A DNA stretch of 64,000 bases from Bacillus kwashiorkori (GTDB taxonomy: Bacteria > Bacillota > Bacilli > Bacillales > Caldibacillaceae). Of this stretch, positions 9,501-18,104 are shown piece by piece. Positions within the stretch are counted from its first letter, which is position 1. The number at the start of each line of letters is the position of its first letter. The stretch lies in NCBI RefSeq assembly GCF_001375515.1, contig NZ_CTDX01000011.1, positions 59,236 through 123,235 of the forward strand, given 5' to 3'. The position numbers were made by a program, and so were the translations under genes. The notes beneath the pieces are model-generated. The model worked only from the letters and a program-made list of their open reading frames with translations. It ran no database searches and was not told the DNA's origin.

Positions 9501-9830
9501 TTAAGATGCCATTGTTCGGCAAATCTCTGCACATTTAAAACAAGATTCCGCACATTCCTTGCAATGATTAGCATGGTTATGTTGTTCACACATTTTTCCA
9601 CATGCTTCGCAAATGTCAGCACAAAGCTTACAAATCTGCTTAGCAAAAGGGCTATCCGATTGCATTGCTTTTGCTGCTAATGCGCAAATGTCAGCACATT
9701 CCCTATTATAGCGGATGCAATCCGCCATCATTTTTACATTCTCTTCTTTTAAACAAGCATCATAACACCCATTACAAGCTTCCATACATTCTAAACAAGC
9801 TTTAATACATTCTTCATAAGACACGGCCAT
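9501..9830 (-). CDS. Cys-rich four-helix-bundle copper storage protein (Csp/DUF326-like)
   Basis: A 109-residue soluble protein with about 18 Cys in CxxxC and CxxC spacings along amphipathic helices (CIKACLECMEACNGCYDAC, CADICALAA, CKLCADICEACGKMC, CKECAESCFKCAEIC). This pattern is that of the cytosolic Csp copper storage proteins, which fill a four-helix bundle core with Cu(I). No signal peptide is seen, so it acts in the cytoplasm. It lies at the left end of the leftward copper block and is probably transcribed on its own. The family call is strong; copper storage is known from relatives. Confidence 0.9.
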   Translation of the reverse strand: MAVSYEECIKACLECMEACNGCYDACLKEENVKMMADCIRYNRECADICALAAKAMQSDSPFAKQICKLCADICEACGKMCEQHNHANHCKECAESCFKCAEICRTMAS

Positions 9831-10044
9831 CTGAAAATCCTCCTTTGATTCAAGATTAAGTACAAATTTTACTATCCCCCTTGATATAATTTTTTATCCA
9901 ACAAGGGTGCTTCAATCATAGTGTGAATTTTATTTTCTGTATTATTTGATTATCAGGTATTAATCTATAACTTAGTTCGTTTACAGTCAGTAGTAATAAG
10001 GATAAAAGGGAGCCAAAGAAAGAATCCTAAATAGTAAAATTTAG
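9831..10044. other. Non-coding stretch upstream of the Csp-like gene
   Basis: AT-rich DNA that should hold the promoter of the leftward Csp-like gene. No clear operator was recognised. Confidence 0.3.
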
Positions 10045-10085
10045 CAAAAAAGAATCGAGTGCTTTATCTAAAAACACTCAATTCT
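10045..10085 (-). terminator. Terminator of the cueP-like gene
   Basis: Read on the minus strand, AGAATTGAGTG pairs with CACTCGATTCT (one wobble), followed by TTTTTT. Confidence 0.8.
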
Positions 10086-10165
10086 AATGAAAATATTATA
10101 AAACCATATAATTTTTCCAAATAATCTTTATTCTATTTTTTAAATAGTATCACGAGGTAATAATA

Positions 10166-10693
10166 CTAGATTAATTGCATTGTTGTTATACAAGTATTGT
10201 CACCTTCAAAAGTGGAAATCTCAGATTCAGCTGTTTTTCCATCATATTGAATCTTCACGTTATATGTTTTGTCACGTGGCAACCAAAAGTCAATGAATCC
10301 ATTTTCGAATGATGTCATAGTTTCATCAACAACCACATTACCATCTTCATCTTGAATATAAACATCAAATTCTTTTTCCACTAATTCTCCTTGGCAACCT
10401 GTTAAGCTGTGATTAGTACAAGGGTGTGTTGTCTCAACAAATGGTGCGATGGAAACAAAAAATTCATCTTCGGGAAGATCGTAGGTAGTCTCTTTACCAT
10501 CACTATCAGTTACAATCAGCTCTTCTGAAGTAATAGAAGCAGACACATCACCAGAATCCCCGACACTGTATTCTTGGACCATTTTCTTGATATCTTGTGG
10601 TTCTTTTTCATTTGATGCACTTTCGCTTTCACTACAAGCAGCAACTATTAAAATAAGTAATAATCCAATTACTGCCAATAATCCTTTTTTCAT
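10166..10693 (-). CDS. CueP-family copper-binding lipoprotein
   Basis: A 175-residue lipoprotein: the signal peptide ends in a lipobox (LIVAAC, Cys20). The core holds the CueP signature HPCTNHSLTGCQGELVEKEF and a late Cys in GDNTCITTMQ. In enterobacteria CueP is a periplasmic Cu-binding protein that supplies copper and works with thiol redox partners; in a Gram-positive cell it would sit on the outer face of the membrane. The ccdA and thioredoxin-like genes directly upstream on the same strand fit such a redox link. Good family match; detailed role inferred. Confidence 0.85.
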   Translation of the reverse strand: MKKGLLAVIGLLLILIVAACSESESASNEKEPQDIKKMVQEYSVGDSGDVSASITSEELIVTDSDGKETTYDLPEDEFFVSIAPFVETTHPCTNHSLTGCQGELVEKEFDVYIQDEDGNVVVDETMTSFENGFIDFWLPRDKTYNVKIQYDGKTAESEISTFEGDNTCITTMQLI

Positions 10694-10856
10694 ATATTGT
10701 TCGACTCCTCTTTCATCTAATTTGTTAAATCTTAATATATACTACCATGTAAAACAAACGATATTCTACATTGTAACAAAATCTACAAGACAAATTATAA
10801 TGTTCAAATATGCATTATTCGTGCAGATGTAATAGATAAATTATGGAAAATATATT

Positions 10857-11561
10857 TTAAAATCCATAAAAACCAAACCATCCAGCTAAGAAGGAAGTTA
10901 ATTTCGTCAACCAATCAAAGAATAGTGCTACTCCCATGAAAATCATAATGTATCCACCAATTTTAATTAATTTTAGGCTATGTTTTTTAATCCATTTAAT
11001 TTTACCAATAAACAATGCTAATAATAGAAATGGGATCGAAAAACCTAAAACATAACTAATCATCATAATCATACCAACATCAGGATTTGTTGCAGCTAAT
11101 GATAACACAATAGCTAGTATTGGACCGGTACAAGGAGTCCATCCCAAAGAGAATGCCATTCCTATGATGAAAGAACCAACATAACCGCCGGGACGATTTT
11201 TGAATGTGATTTTTTTATTCTTCATTAGAAATTTAAAATTAAAAATTCCAACAATCACTAGTCCAAAGAAAATAATTAAAATAGCACCAATTTGTCTAAT
11301 GGCATCTTGGTAGGTTAATAGGAATTCCGATATATAAGAGGTGGTAAAACCAATCATAATAAAAATGCTTGAGAACCCTAGTAAAAATAGAACGGTATGT
11401 AAAAGAGCTTTTTTATTCATTTTTTTATTTTCTTCATTTATCTCACTTACGCTCATTCCGGTAATATAAGATAAAAATGCCGGATATAGTGGTAATACAC
11501 ACGGTGAAATAAAAGAAAGGAAACCAGCACCAAAAGCTAGAAATATATTTATTTCATTCAA
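10857..11561 (-). CDS. ccdA: CcdA-type thiol-redox membrane protein
   Basis: A 234-residue protein with six hydrophobic helices and the two Cys motifs of CcdA/DsbD transmembrane domains, SPCVLPLYP near the N-terminus and TPCTGPIL in the fourth helix region. CcdA passes reducing power from cytoplasmic thioredoxin to extracytoplasmic thiol proteins. It lies 33 nt downstream of the thioredoxin-like gene, a natural partner, and upstream of the CueP lipoprotein. Within this block it most likely keeps copper-binding Cys reduced, rather than serving cytochrome c maturation. That specialisation is inferred from context. Confidence 0.9.
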   Translation of the reverse strand: MNEINIFLAFGAGFLSFISPCVLPLYPAFLSYITGMSVSEINEENKKMNKKALLHTVLFLLGFSSIFIMIGFTTSYISEFLLTYQDAIRQIGAILIIFFGLVIVGIFNFKFLMKNKKITFKNRPGGYVGSFIIGMAFSLGWTPCTGPILAIVLSLAATNPDVGMIMMISYVLGFSIPFLLLALFIGKIKWIKKHSLKLIKIGGYIMIFMGVALFFDWLTKLTSFLAGWFGFYGF

Positions 11562-11594
11562 AAATTTTATCCCCCTTTATTAGAAAATTGCGGT

Positions 11595-12170
11595 CTATTG
11601 TTTTGGTAATATTTCTTTAAAGTAACTCTCCAAACTTTCTAATGATAAGGCCCCATTTACAATCCTTTGAATTTCCCCATCCGGATTAATGAATATGGAA
11701 CTTGGAATTGGTCCTATTTTGTATAAATCCCTGACTTCTCCTGTTTTATCATGGGGAATTGGAAAGGTTAGATCATATTTATCAATAAATCGATCTACAA
11801 CCAATTCTGTATTATCCAAACTAACTGCAATGATTTCAATTCCTTTTTCTTTATATACGGGATAAAGCTCTTGCATGTAAGGCATTTCTTCTTCACACGG
11901 TTTACACCAAGTACCCCAAAAGTTCAGCATAATACCTTGCCCTTTAAAATCACTTAGTCGTATAGTTTCTAATTCATTATTTTTATTAATTTGCTTTAAT
12001 TCAAAGTCAGGTGCTTCATCTCCGACTTGATAAATGGTTTTATCCGCTTGTATATTAGACACTAATGCAAATATAATAGCTCCAACCATTACAATTAATA
12101 TAGAAGTTCTAAAAATTAATCTGTTTTTCCTTTTATTTTTCTTCTTCTTTTTCGTTTCCTCCAAACTCAT
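11595..12170 (-). CDS. Membrane-anchored TlpA/ResA-like thiol-disulfide oxidoreductase
   Basis: A 191-residue protein with a basic, Lys-rich N-terminus, one signal anchor (about residues 20-40) and a thioredoxin fold with the active site WCKPC (in NFWGTWCKPCEEEMPYMQ) and cis-Pro region (GPIPSSIFI). It faces the outside of the membrane and should exchange electrons with CcdA encoded next to it. ResA itself reduces apocytochrome c; here the copper neighbours suggest another thiol client such as the CueP lipoprotein. It is the first gene of a leftward trio with ccdA and cueP. Confidence 0.9.
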   Translation of the reverse strand: MSLEETKKKKKNKRKNRLIFRTSILIVMVGAIIFALVSNIQADKTIYQVGDEAPDFELKQINKNNELETIRLSDFKGQGIMLNFWGTWCKPCEEEMPYMQELYPVYKEKGIEIIAVSLDNTELVVDRFIDKYDLTFPIPHDKTGEVRDLYKIGPIPSSIFINPDGEIQRIVNGALSLESLESYFKEILPKQ

Positions 12171-12197
12171 AAGTATGTATCACTCCTTATAGGAAAT

Positions 12198-12218
12198 ATA
12201 GTATAACGGTGGTATTAT
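12198..12218 (-). promoter_or_regulatory. Degenerate CsoR-like box before the thioredoxin-ccdA operon (weak)
   Basis: ATAGTATAACGGTGGTATTA resembles the ATACTATACGGGGGTATCGTA box before csoR with several mismatches. It lies 28 nt upstream of the thioredoxin-like gene, in promoter position. Confidence 0.35.
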
Positions 12219-12305
12219 CTAAAGACACTCTCTGTTAGATTACGTTACAAGTTTGCAGAAATTAAGCAGATTCTTTGTACTATTTATGAACAGAATTTAC
12301 CTACA

Positions 12306-12344
12306 GAAAAATAAAAGGCTAAGCAATACCATACATGCTTAGCC
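12306..12344 (-). terminator. Terminator of copB
   Basis: On the minus strand a perfect 9-bp stem (GGCTAAGCA / TGCTTAGCC, 10-nt loop) is followed by TTTTATTTTT. Confidence 0.88.
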
Positions 12345-12366
12345 AAACATAAACTATTTGTTTCTA

Positions 12367-14538
12367 TTAATCGATTTTTAATAATTGAGCGTTTATTGCA
12401 CAAATAATAGTACTGAGTGACATAACTGCGGCTCCGACGGCAGGGGTTATGACAAACCCAACATTGTACAATACACCTGCAGCTAAAGGAATAGCAACAA
12501 TGTTATACCCAGCAGCCCATCCTAAATTTTGAACCATTTTCCTGCGACTTGCCTTAGACAATTTAATGATATTTAAAATGTCTACTGGATTACTGTTAAC
12601 TAGTATGACATCAGCTGTTTCAATCGCAACGTCTGTACCTGCACCAATAGCAATTCCCAAATCAGCTTCCGCTAAGGCGGGGGCATCATTAATTCCATCT
12701 CCAATCATCGCCACTTTTTTTCCATTTTGTTTTAAATACTTCACATTATTTGATTTCTCATGGGGAAGTACTTCAGCGATGACTTTGGAAATACCTAATT
12801 TTTCTCCTACATAATTTGCTACACGTGTGTTGTCACCAGTCATCATAACCGTCTCTATGCCACGGTCATTTAATTCTTTAATAACTTTATAAGAAGATTC
12901 ACGGATGATATCAGCTAGGGCTATCATTCCTTGTAAGACATTATCTTTAAGAACAAATACGACTGTTTTCCCTTGTAAAGCCAGTTGGTCATAAATTTTT
13001 TCATCAAAAGAAATTTTATTTGCTTTCATAGCACCGGGACTAATAACAGCAATTTCTGCATCACCGATTTTAGCTACTAACCCTTTCCCAGTTAAATTCT
13101 GATAATCCTTAACATCAAGGGGGGTTAAATTACGATCATTTCCTTCTTTCACAATTCCTTTAGCAATTGGATGGTCTGATTGTGTTTCAACAGAATAGGC
13201 TAATTTCAATAATTCTTCTTCACTAATTCCCTCACTTGGATGGATATCTGTAACACCAAAATTACCTTCCGTAAGTGTTCCTGTTTTGTCAAACACCACG
13301 CGGTCCAATTTAAATGCACTTTCAAATGCTACTCTATTTCGAATTAACAAGCCGTTTTTAGCTGCAATGGAAGTAGATCTAGTTGTTACTAGTGGTGTTG
13401 CCAAACCAAGTGCATGTGGACAAGCAATAATTAAAACGGTAACCATTCGTTCCAAAGCAAAATCTAAATCCCCGTTAGTCCACCAAACTGCAAAGGTTAT
13501 AATCCCTACTACAAGAGCAACATAGAATAACCATTTAGCAGCAATATCCGCAAAGCCTTGGGCCTTTGATTTTGATTTTTCTGCATCGCTTACCAATTTA
13601 ATAACTTGGGATAGGTAGGTGTCATTTCCTGTTTTACTTACCTTAACTTTTAATACACCATCACCATTGACGGAACCACCTATCGCTTCCATTCCGGGTC
13701 CTTTTTCAACAGGGACAGATTCTCCTGTAAGCATAGACTCATCGACGGTAGATTCTCCTTCGTAAATTTCACCATCAATTGGAATCTTTTCACCCGATTT
13801 AACTAAAATCAGGTCACCCGGTTGTAAATCTTCGACTGTTACCTCAACAATATTTCCGGATTTGTCCAGTTTATGGGCTTCTTTTGGCATTAACTTGATT
13901 AGCTCTTCCAGTGCCTTTGAAGCACCCATCAGGGATTTCATTTCTATCCAATGTCCTAACAACATAATTACAATAAGAGTAGCTAATTCAAAGAAGAAGT
14001 CGCTGCCTTCGATAAAGAATGCTGTCAGTGTGCTATATACATAAGCGGCGATGATAGCTAAAGAAATTAACATCATCATTGCAGGCGATTTCTCTTTTAA
14101 CTCATCCCATGCACCAAGTAAAAATGGTTTTCCACCATAGAAAAAGACAATCGTGGAAAGCAAGAAAAGTAAAAGGGTATCACCTGTGAAATTTACTTCA
14201 TATCCAATCAGCATTTGAATCATTGGAGACAAGTATAAAATAGGAATTGATAAAACTAGGGATATCCAAAAACGTTTCTTAAAATCTTCTACCATATGTT
14301 CGTGATGTCCGCCGTGTCCACCATGTCCACCATGATGCCCACTATGTCCATGACTGTGGTCGTGATTTTTGTGTTCTTCATGTCCATGTTTGTGATGACC
14401 ATGCATATCTTCATGTTCATGATTGTGATGTTGATGACTGCGATGTTCTTGTTTCTCATGTTGTTTGTGATTATGATGGTCATGTTCTCTATGCCTATTG
14501 TGGTTGTGTTGATTCTCTTCATTTCCATTGTTATTCAT
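12367..14538 (-). CDS. copB: CopB-type copper-exporting P1B ATPase
   Basis: A 723-residue P-type ATPase. Residues 11-82 are an extreme His-rich region (dozens of His with Gly, Asp, Glu), replacing the usual HMA domains. The membrane metal-site motif is CPH (373-375, in IACPHALGLATP), the hallmark of the CopB class, with TGES and DKTGT (from 417) intact and GDGINDAPAL near the end. It exports copper from the cytoplasm. The start is the ATG at 14538 behind GGAGGAG. A CsoR-like box lies about 90 nt upstream, so CsoR or the adjacent two-component system may control it. Repeated CAC/CAT codons give a low-complexity 5' end. Confidence 0.95.
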   Translation of the reverse strand: MNNNGNEENQHNHNRHREHDHHNHKQHEKQEHRSHQHHNHEHEDMHGHHKHGHEEHKNHDHSHGHSGHHGGHGGHGGHHEHMVEDFKKRFWISLVLSIPILYLSPMIQMLIGYEVNFTGDTLLLFLLSTIVFFYGGKPFLLGAWDELKEKSPAMMMLISLAIIAAYVYSTLTAFFIEGSDFFFELATLIVIMLLGHWIEMKSLMGASKALEELIKLMPKEAHKLDKSGNIVEVTVEDLQPGDLILVKSGEKIPIDGEIYEGESTVDESMLTGESVPVEKGPGMEAIGGSVNGDGVLKVKVSKTGNDTYLSQVIKLVSDAEKSKSKAQGFADIAAKWLFYVALVVGIITFAVWWTNGDLDFALERMVTVLIIACPHALGLATPLVTTRSTSIAAKNGLLIRNRVAFESAFKLDRVVFDKTGTLTEGNFGVTDIHPSEGISEEELLKLAYSVETQSDHPIAKGIVKEGNDRNLTPLDVKDYQNLTGKGLVAKIGDAEIAVISPGAMKANKISFDEKIYDQLALQGKTVVFVLKDNVLQGMIALADIIRESSYKVIKELNDRGIETVMMTGDNTRVANYVGEKLGISKVIAEVLPHEKSNNVKYLKQNGKKVAMIGDGINDAPALAEADLGIAIGAGTDVAIETADVILVNSNPVDILNIIKLSKASRRKMVQNLGWAAGYNIVAIPLAAGVLYNVGFVITPAVGAAVMSLSTIICAINAQLLKID

Positions 14539-14621
14539 TATTACTCCTCCTTTGGTATGGATATTTAGATGAATTTCCTATTATTTTCTGTATTATTCAT
14601 CCTTCTATCCATACTATATCA

Positions 14622-14643
14622 TACTATACCCCTGTACAGTATT
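14622..14643 (-). promoter_or_regulatory. CsoR-like operator upstream of copB
   Basis: ATACTATACCCCTGTACAGTAT is a near-palindrome (ATACT..TAC / GTA..AGTAT) with a CCCC core, close in form to the box before csoR at 17742. It lies 84 nt upstream of the copB start, in promoter position. Confidence 0.65.
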
Positions 14644-14684
14644 GAATAAGGCTATGATTTTATGTAAAAGATTTGTGTCAAAAC

Positions 14685-14721
14685 AAAAGGTCTTCTTTTA
14701 TAATTGTATTAAAGACCTTTT
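14685..14721. terminator. Terminator of the second two-component operon
   Basis: AAAAGGTCTT and AAGACCTTTT pair around a 17-nt loop; T-rich on either strand. It lies directly after the leftward response regulator. Confidence 0.75.
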
Positions 14722-14726
14722 TATTC

Positions 14727-15407
14727 CTATAATGAAGGCTTGTTTACCCATTTATATCCAACACCCCAAACAGTTTTTAAATAATCATCGATTGGAAATC
14801 CAGATTGACGAATTTTATCTCGCATGTTCCGTACGTGGGAATCAACCGTTCTTCCTTCTGTGTGTGAATCGTATCCCCAAATTAATTCAATTAATTGTTC
14901 CCTAGTAAACACTTGGTTTGGTTTTCTCATAAAATAACCTAGCATGGTAAATTCCTTTGGTGTTAACTTTATTGTATTAGTTTTATATGACAACTCAAAC
15001 TCATCTTCATTCCATAAAAGATCATTTACTTCAATCTTCCTCGCAGGTTTCATTCTACGTAATACAGCTTCTATTCTTGCTAATAACTCAGCCCCGTCAA
15101 ACGGTTTTGTTACATAATCATCTGCACCCAATTTTAAGCCTTTAATAATATCCTCTTTCTGTTCACGAGCGGTTACCATGATAATGGGGATATCCGAATC
15201 TTTTCTTATCTCTTGACATAATTCCCAACCATTCATCTCAGGCATCATAATATCGATAAGTACAATGTCAAAAGTCTCTTCTTTTAAAAACGATAATGCC
15301 TCTTTTGCACTAATAGCTTTTTTACATATGTAATTATATGGTCTCAAATATAATGCTAATAAATCTAGCATTCGTTTTTCATCATCTACTAACAGAGCTT
15401 TAACCAT
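14727..15407 (-). CDS. OmpR-family response regulator (metal two-component system 2)
   Basis: A 226-residue regulator. The receiver domain has an acidic pair (VDDEKR), the phosphorylation Asp in IDIMMPEMNG and the KPF lysine (DDYVTKPF); the C-terminal winged helix has LTPKEFTML, GRTVDSHVRNMRDKIR and VWGVGYKW. The ATG at 15407 is chosen because AGAGGTGA lies just upstream and the alternative GTG is within it. It follows the kinase stop almost without a gap. With copB, a CcdA-like gene and csoR on both sides, it probably answers to copper or envelope stress. Confidence 0.92.
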   Translation of the reverse strand: MVKALLVDDEKRMLDLLALYLRPYNYICKKAISAKEALSFLKEETFDIVLIDIMMPEMNGWELCQEIRKDSDIPIIMVTAREQKEDIIKGLKLGADDYVTKPFDGAELLARIEAVLRRMKPARKIEVNDLLWNEDEFELSYKTNTIKLTPKEFTMLGYFMRKPNQVFTREQLIELIWGYDSHTEGRTVDSHVRNMRDKIRQSGFPIDDYLKTVWGVGYKWVNKPSL

Positions 15408-15408
15408 T

Positions 15409-16788
15409 TTATTCACCTCTTGCTAATTGAATAATAACCCTTGTACCTTTCCCAAGTTCACTTTCAATTTCAATCGTCCCTCCGTGGGATTCTATAATTT
15501 CCTTTGCAATAGCTAATCCTAATCCCGTTCCGCCACTTTCTCTGGAACGCGATTTTTCTACACGGTATAACCGTTCAAATAGATAAGGTAATTCCTCTTT
15601 TGGAATTCCTTCTCCTTCATCTAAAATAGTTATAGTAATTTCTCTTTCATTCTGGGTTACTTCTAATGATATAGACTTTCCTTCGGGTGTATGTTTTCTG
15701 GCATTATCCAGTATATTCAATAATACCTGTTGGATCCTATCGGGATCAATATTACCTATGATATTTACTGGGCATGAAGAAGAAAGTGTAATATTTTTTT
15801 CTTCTAATACTGGAGCAATTCGTTCTTCAATCGTTTGAATTAGTTGTCTAAAGATAATATTTTTTCGGTTAATTACAAATTTATTTTCATCCATTCTAGC
15901 TAGGTCAAATAAATTTTTAACCAAGACTGTTAAATGCTCTGTTTCTTCACGTATAATATCCAGATATTCCTTTCTTTCTTCGTCTGTTATGTCTTGCTTA
16001 CTTATGATATCTGCATACCCTTTTATATAGGTTAATGGCGTTCTAAGTTCGTGAGAGATACTTGCCAAAAATTCATTTCTGTCACTTTTTAATCGTTCAA
16101 GATCACTTGATAACCTCATGATAGAACCAGCTAATTCTCCTAGTTCATCTTTTCGTTCCTTATGTAATTCCACTTGAGTTTTCCCCTTGCTTAGTTGTTC
16201 CGTTGCTTCTTTCATTTTCATTAATGGTAACGTAATAAAACGAGAAAGAATAAAAACGGTAAAGATTGTTAAAACAATGGTGATTAGTCCAACTATGACA
16301 AATTGATCACTCAAATGATTAACCATATTTTTTACAATATTGGTATTAGCAAACATAAAGACATGCCCTTGATGTTCTTCATCAATCGTAATGGGACTAT
16401 CAACTGCTATATATTGTCTTTCCGACCAACGTTGTTCTACTACCTTTCCTAAATTGGGTATATCCTTATAATCCGTATGATCAATTACTTCAAACATTTC
16501 TTTTTCGACAGGATCGGAATTAATGATGATGTTACCATTGGCATCGGTAATAATAACAGCAAATTCCGATTCTGACTCCATGATAGCAACATGCTCCAAC
16601 GTGGATGAATTAAAGTTATTTTCCAAGACAGCACTATGTGTATTGGCACGAGCTAATAAACTATTCATTACTTCATCAATACGTTCATTTGCTATATTTG
16701 TATATAGAATAAAATAAACAAAAACCTCGATAATTAACATGAATACAAAGAATAATAGTCCAATTTTTAAGGATAATTTATTAAACAT
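15409..16788 (-). CDS. Membrane sensor histidine kinase (metal two-component system 2)
   Basis: A 459-residue kinase. It has two transmembrane helices (about residues 7-28 and 160-182) enclosing an extracytoplasmic sensor of about 130 residues without obvious Cys/Met clusters, then HAMP, a HisKA H-box (SISHELRTPLTYIKGY) and a HATPase domain (NILDNARKHTPEG, DEGEGIP, GTGLGLAIAKEI). It is cotranscribed with its response regulator downstream and perhaps with the CcdA-like gene upstream (14-nt gap). Ligand unknown; copper is suggested by the neighbours only. Confidence 0.92.
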   Translation of the reverse strand: MFNKLSLKIGLLFFVFMLIIEVFVYFILYTNIANERIDEVMNSLLARANTHSAVLENNFNSSTLEHVAIMESESEFAVIITDANGNIIINSDPVEKEMFEVIDHTDYKDIPNLGKVVEQRWSERQYIAVDSPITIDEEHQGHVFMFANTNIVKNMVNHLSDQFVIVGLITIVLTIFTVFILSRFITLPLMKMKEATEQLSKGKTQVELHKERKDELGELAGSIMRLSSDLERLKSDRNEFLASISHELRTPLTYIKGYADIISKQDITDEERKEYLDIIREETEHLTVLVKNLFDLARMDENKFVINRKNIIFRQLIQTIEERIAPVLEEKNITLSSSCPVNIIGNIDPDRIQQVLLNILDNARKHTPEGKSISLEVTQNEREITITILDEGEGIPKEELPYLFERLYRVEKSRSRESGGTGLGLAIAKEIIESHGGTIEIESELGKGTRVIIQLARGE

Positions 16789-16801
16789 AACCCGCCCTCT
16801 T

Positions 16802-17527
16802 TTACCAGTAAGTTAAAGTATCCAGAATACCAATAACAAGAATAATAACCCCTGCAAGTTTCTGAACGAGTGAACCTATTTTTCTGCTTTTCTTTAATAT
16901 AATCCCACTTGCCCCAAAATACCAAATAAGAAAAATAATTAATAAAAGTGGGAGAGAGGTTCCAATTCCAAATACAGAAGGTAATACAAATCCATATGAT
17001 GTTTCTAATACAACTGGCATTAAGGTTAGTATAAATAATACAAACATAGTAGGGCAAAATGCTAACGTAAAACTTGCACCCATTAAAAAGCTTCCTAGAT
17101 AGCTGTCTCTAAGCCTAGTAGGGATTTTAAACATTTTCCCGGTTTTCCTCCAACTAAATAATCCGAGCATAAATATACCAACTAGTATAAGTAATGGTCC
17201 TATTAATTTCCTTAGAATCGGGAACATTTGTGTAAGAGTACTGTGTACTTCCTTTCCGAGTAACCAAATCACTAAACCAATAATTGAAAAAACGAATATT
17301 TTACCTAAAACAAATAGAAATACGTGTAACCAAGGGACTTTTTCGATTAATGATTTATTCCCATAAATAGTCATTGCACTAATATTACCTGTAAGTTGAC
17401 AGGGAGCAACTGCGCCAATTAACCCAAGAAAAAATGCAAATAGTAGCGGTATGTGTTCATATCCATATGCAATTTGCTGAAGTGGTCCATTTAGCATGAT
17501 GGCTATTTCATTAAAAAGATCGAACAT
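16802..17527 (-). CDS. DsbD/CcdA-like six-helix membrane protein
   Basis: A 241-residue protein with about six hydrophobic helices. Two Cys lie in CcdA-like positions: GAVAPCQLTGNIS in the first helix and TLAFCPTMFVL in the fourth, so this is a diverged member of the cytochrome-biogenesis transmembrane (DsbD/CcdA, also annotated TauE/SafE-like) group. It is the first gene of a leftward operon with a kinase and response regulator. The second such protein in the window (after ccdA at 10857) suggests separate thiol or metal transport routes; relatives occur in copper clusters. Substrate not determinable. Confidence 0.75.
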   Translation of the reverse strand: MFDLFNEIAIMLNGPLQQIAYGYEHIPLLFAFFLGLIGAVAPCQLTGNISAMTIYGNKSLIEKVPWLHVFLFVLGKIFVFSIIGLVIWLLGKEVHSTLTQMFPILRKLIGPLLILVGIFMLGLFSWRKTGKMFKIPTRLRDSYLGSFLMGASFTLAFCPTMFVLFILTLMPVVLETSYGFVLPSVFGIGTSLPLLLIIFLIWYFGASGIILKKSRKIGSLVQKLAGVIILVIGILDTLTYW

Positions 17528-17741
17528 ATTTATTCACTCACTTTGCCCTTAATAGTTTTATCCATTAAATAACATATAAAAAATATGTCCATTTTTTGTG
17601 CAGATTTCAGCAAATATTAATCAAAGGTAATAATGAAGAAAGAGAATCTCAAAATATTAATAGAAAGTGCGTTTTAATGTGATTGTTAAATAATAGGGGA
17701 AATATAACAAAATATAAAGTTTATCCATTGACAATAATACT

Positions 17742-17762
17742 ATACGGGGGTATCGTAAATAT
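17742..17762 (+). promoter_or_regulatory. CsoR operator at the csoR-copA-copZ promoter
   Basis: The box ATACTATACGGGGGTATCGTA has the G-tract and flanking TAC/GTA arms of CsoR sites known from Bacillus copZA promoters. It overlaps the promoter region 24 nt upstream of csoR. Confidence 0.75.
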
Positions 17763-17785
17763 ATAAAGATAAGGAAGTGATTCAT

Positions 17786-18091
17786 TTGGAGGAAAAATTC
17801 TTACATGATCATCCGAGTAAACCAAGAACAAAAGATGAAATGCAAAAAATAATTAATCGTTTAAAACGAATTGAGGGTCAAGTTCGTGGAATACAGAAAA
17901 TGGTGGAAGATGATCGTTATTGTGTAGATATTTTAGTACAAATAAGTGCCATTCAATCGGCATTAAAAAATGTAGGATTTTCTATCACGGAACGACATAT
18001 TAAACATTGTGTTAGTGATGCTATCAAACAAGGTGAAGGTAAGGAAACCATTGAAGAATTATTGAATGTCATGAAGCAGTTTTCTAAGTAA
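17786..18091 (+). CDS. csoR: CsoR, copper-sensing transcriptional repressor
   Basis: A 101-residue all-helical repressor of the CsoR/RcnR family. The Cu(I) ligands Cys46 (RYCVDIL), His71 and Cys75 (RHIKHC) are all present, giving the CsoR rather than the RcnR pattern. Without copper it represses; Cu(I) binding releases DNA. The start is TTG 17786, 10 nt after AAGGAAG; the GTG at 17777 lies too close to that box. It heads csoR-copA-copZ, and its box at 17742 indicates autoregulation. Similar boxes elsewhere in the island suggest a local regulon. Confidence 0.93.
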   Translation: MEEKFLHDHPSKPRTKDEMQKIINRLKRIEGQVRGIQKMVEDDRYCVDILVQISAIQSALKNVGFSITERHIKHCVSDAIKQGEGKETIEELLNVMKQFSK

Positions 18092-18104
18092 GGAGGGAAT
18101 TGTT

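Noticed and set aside
9446..9680. Open frames on either strand over the Csp-like gene
   Set aside because: They overlap a gene with clear Csp-type Cys spacing and have no supporting start or family match.
14289..14568. Long open frames opposite the His-rich 5' end of copB
   Set aside because: They are by-products of repeated CAT/CAC codons on the copB strand, giving Met- and Ile-rich low-complexity translations with no start signal.
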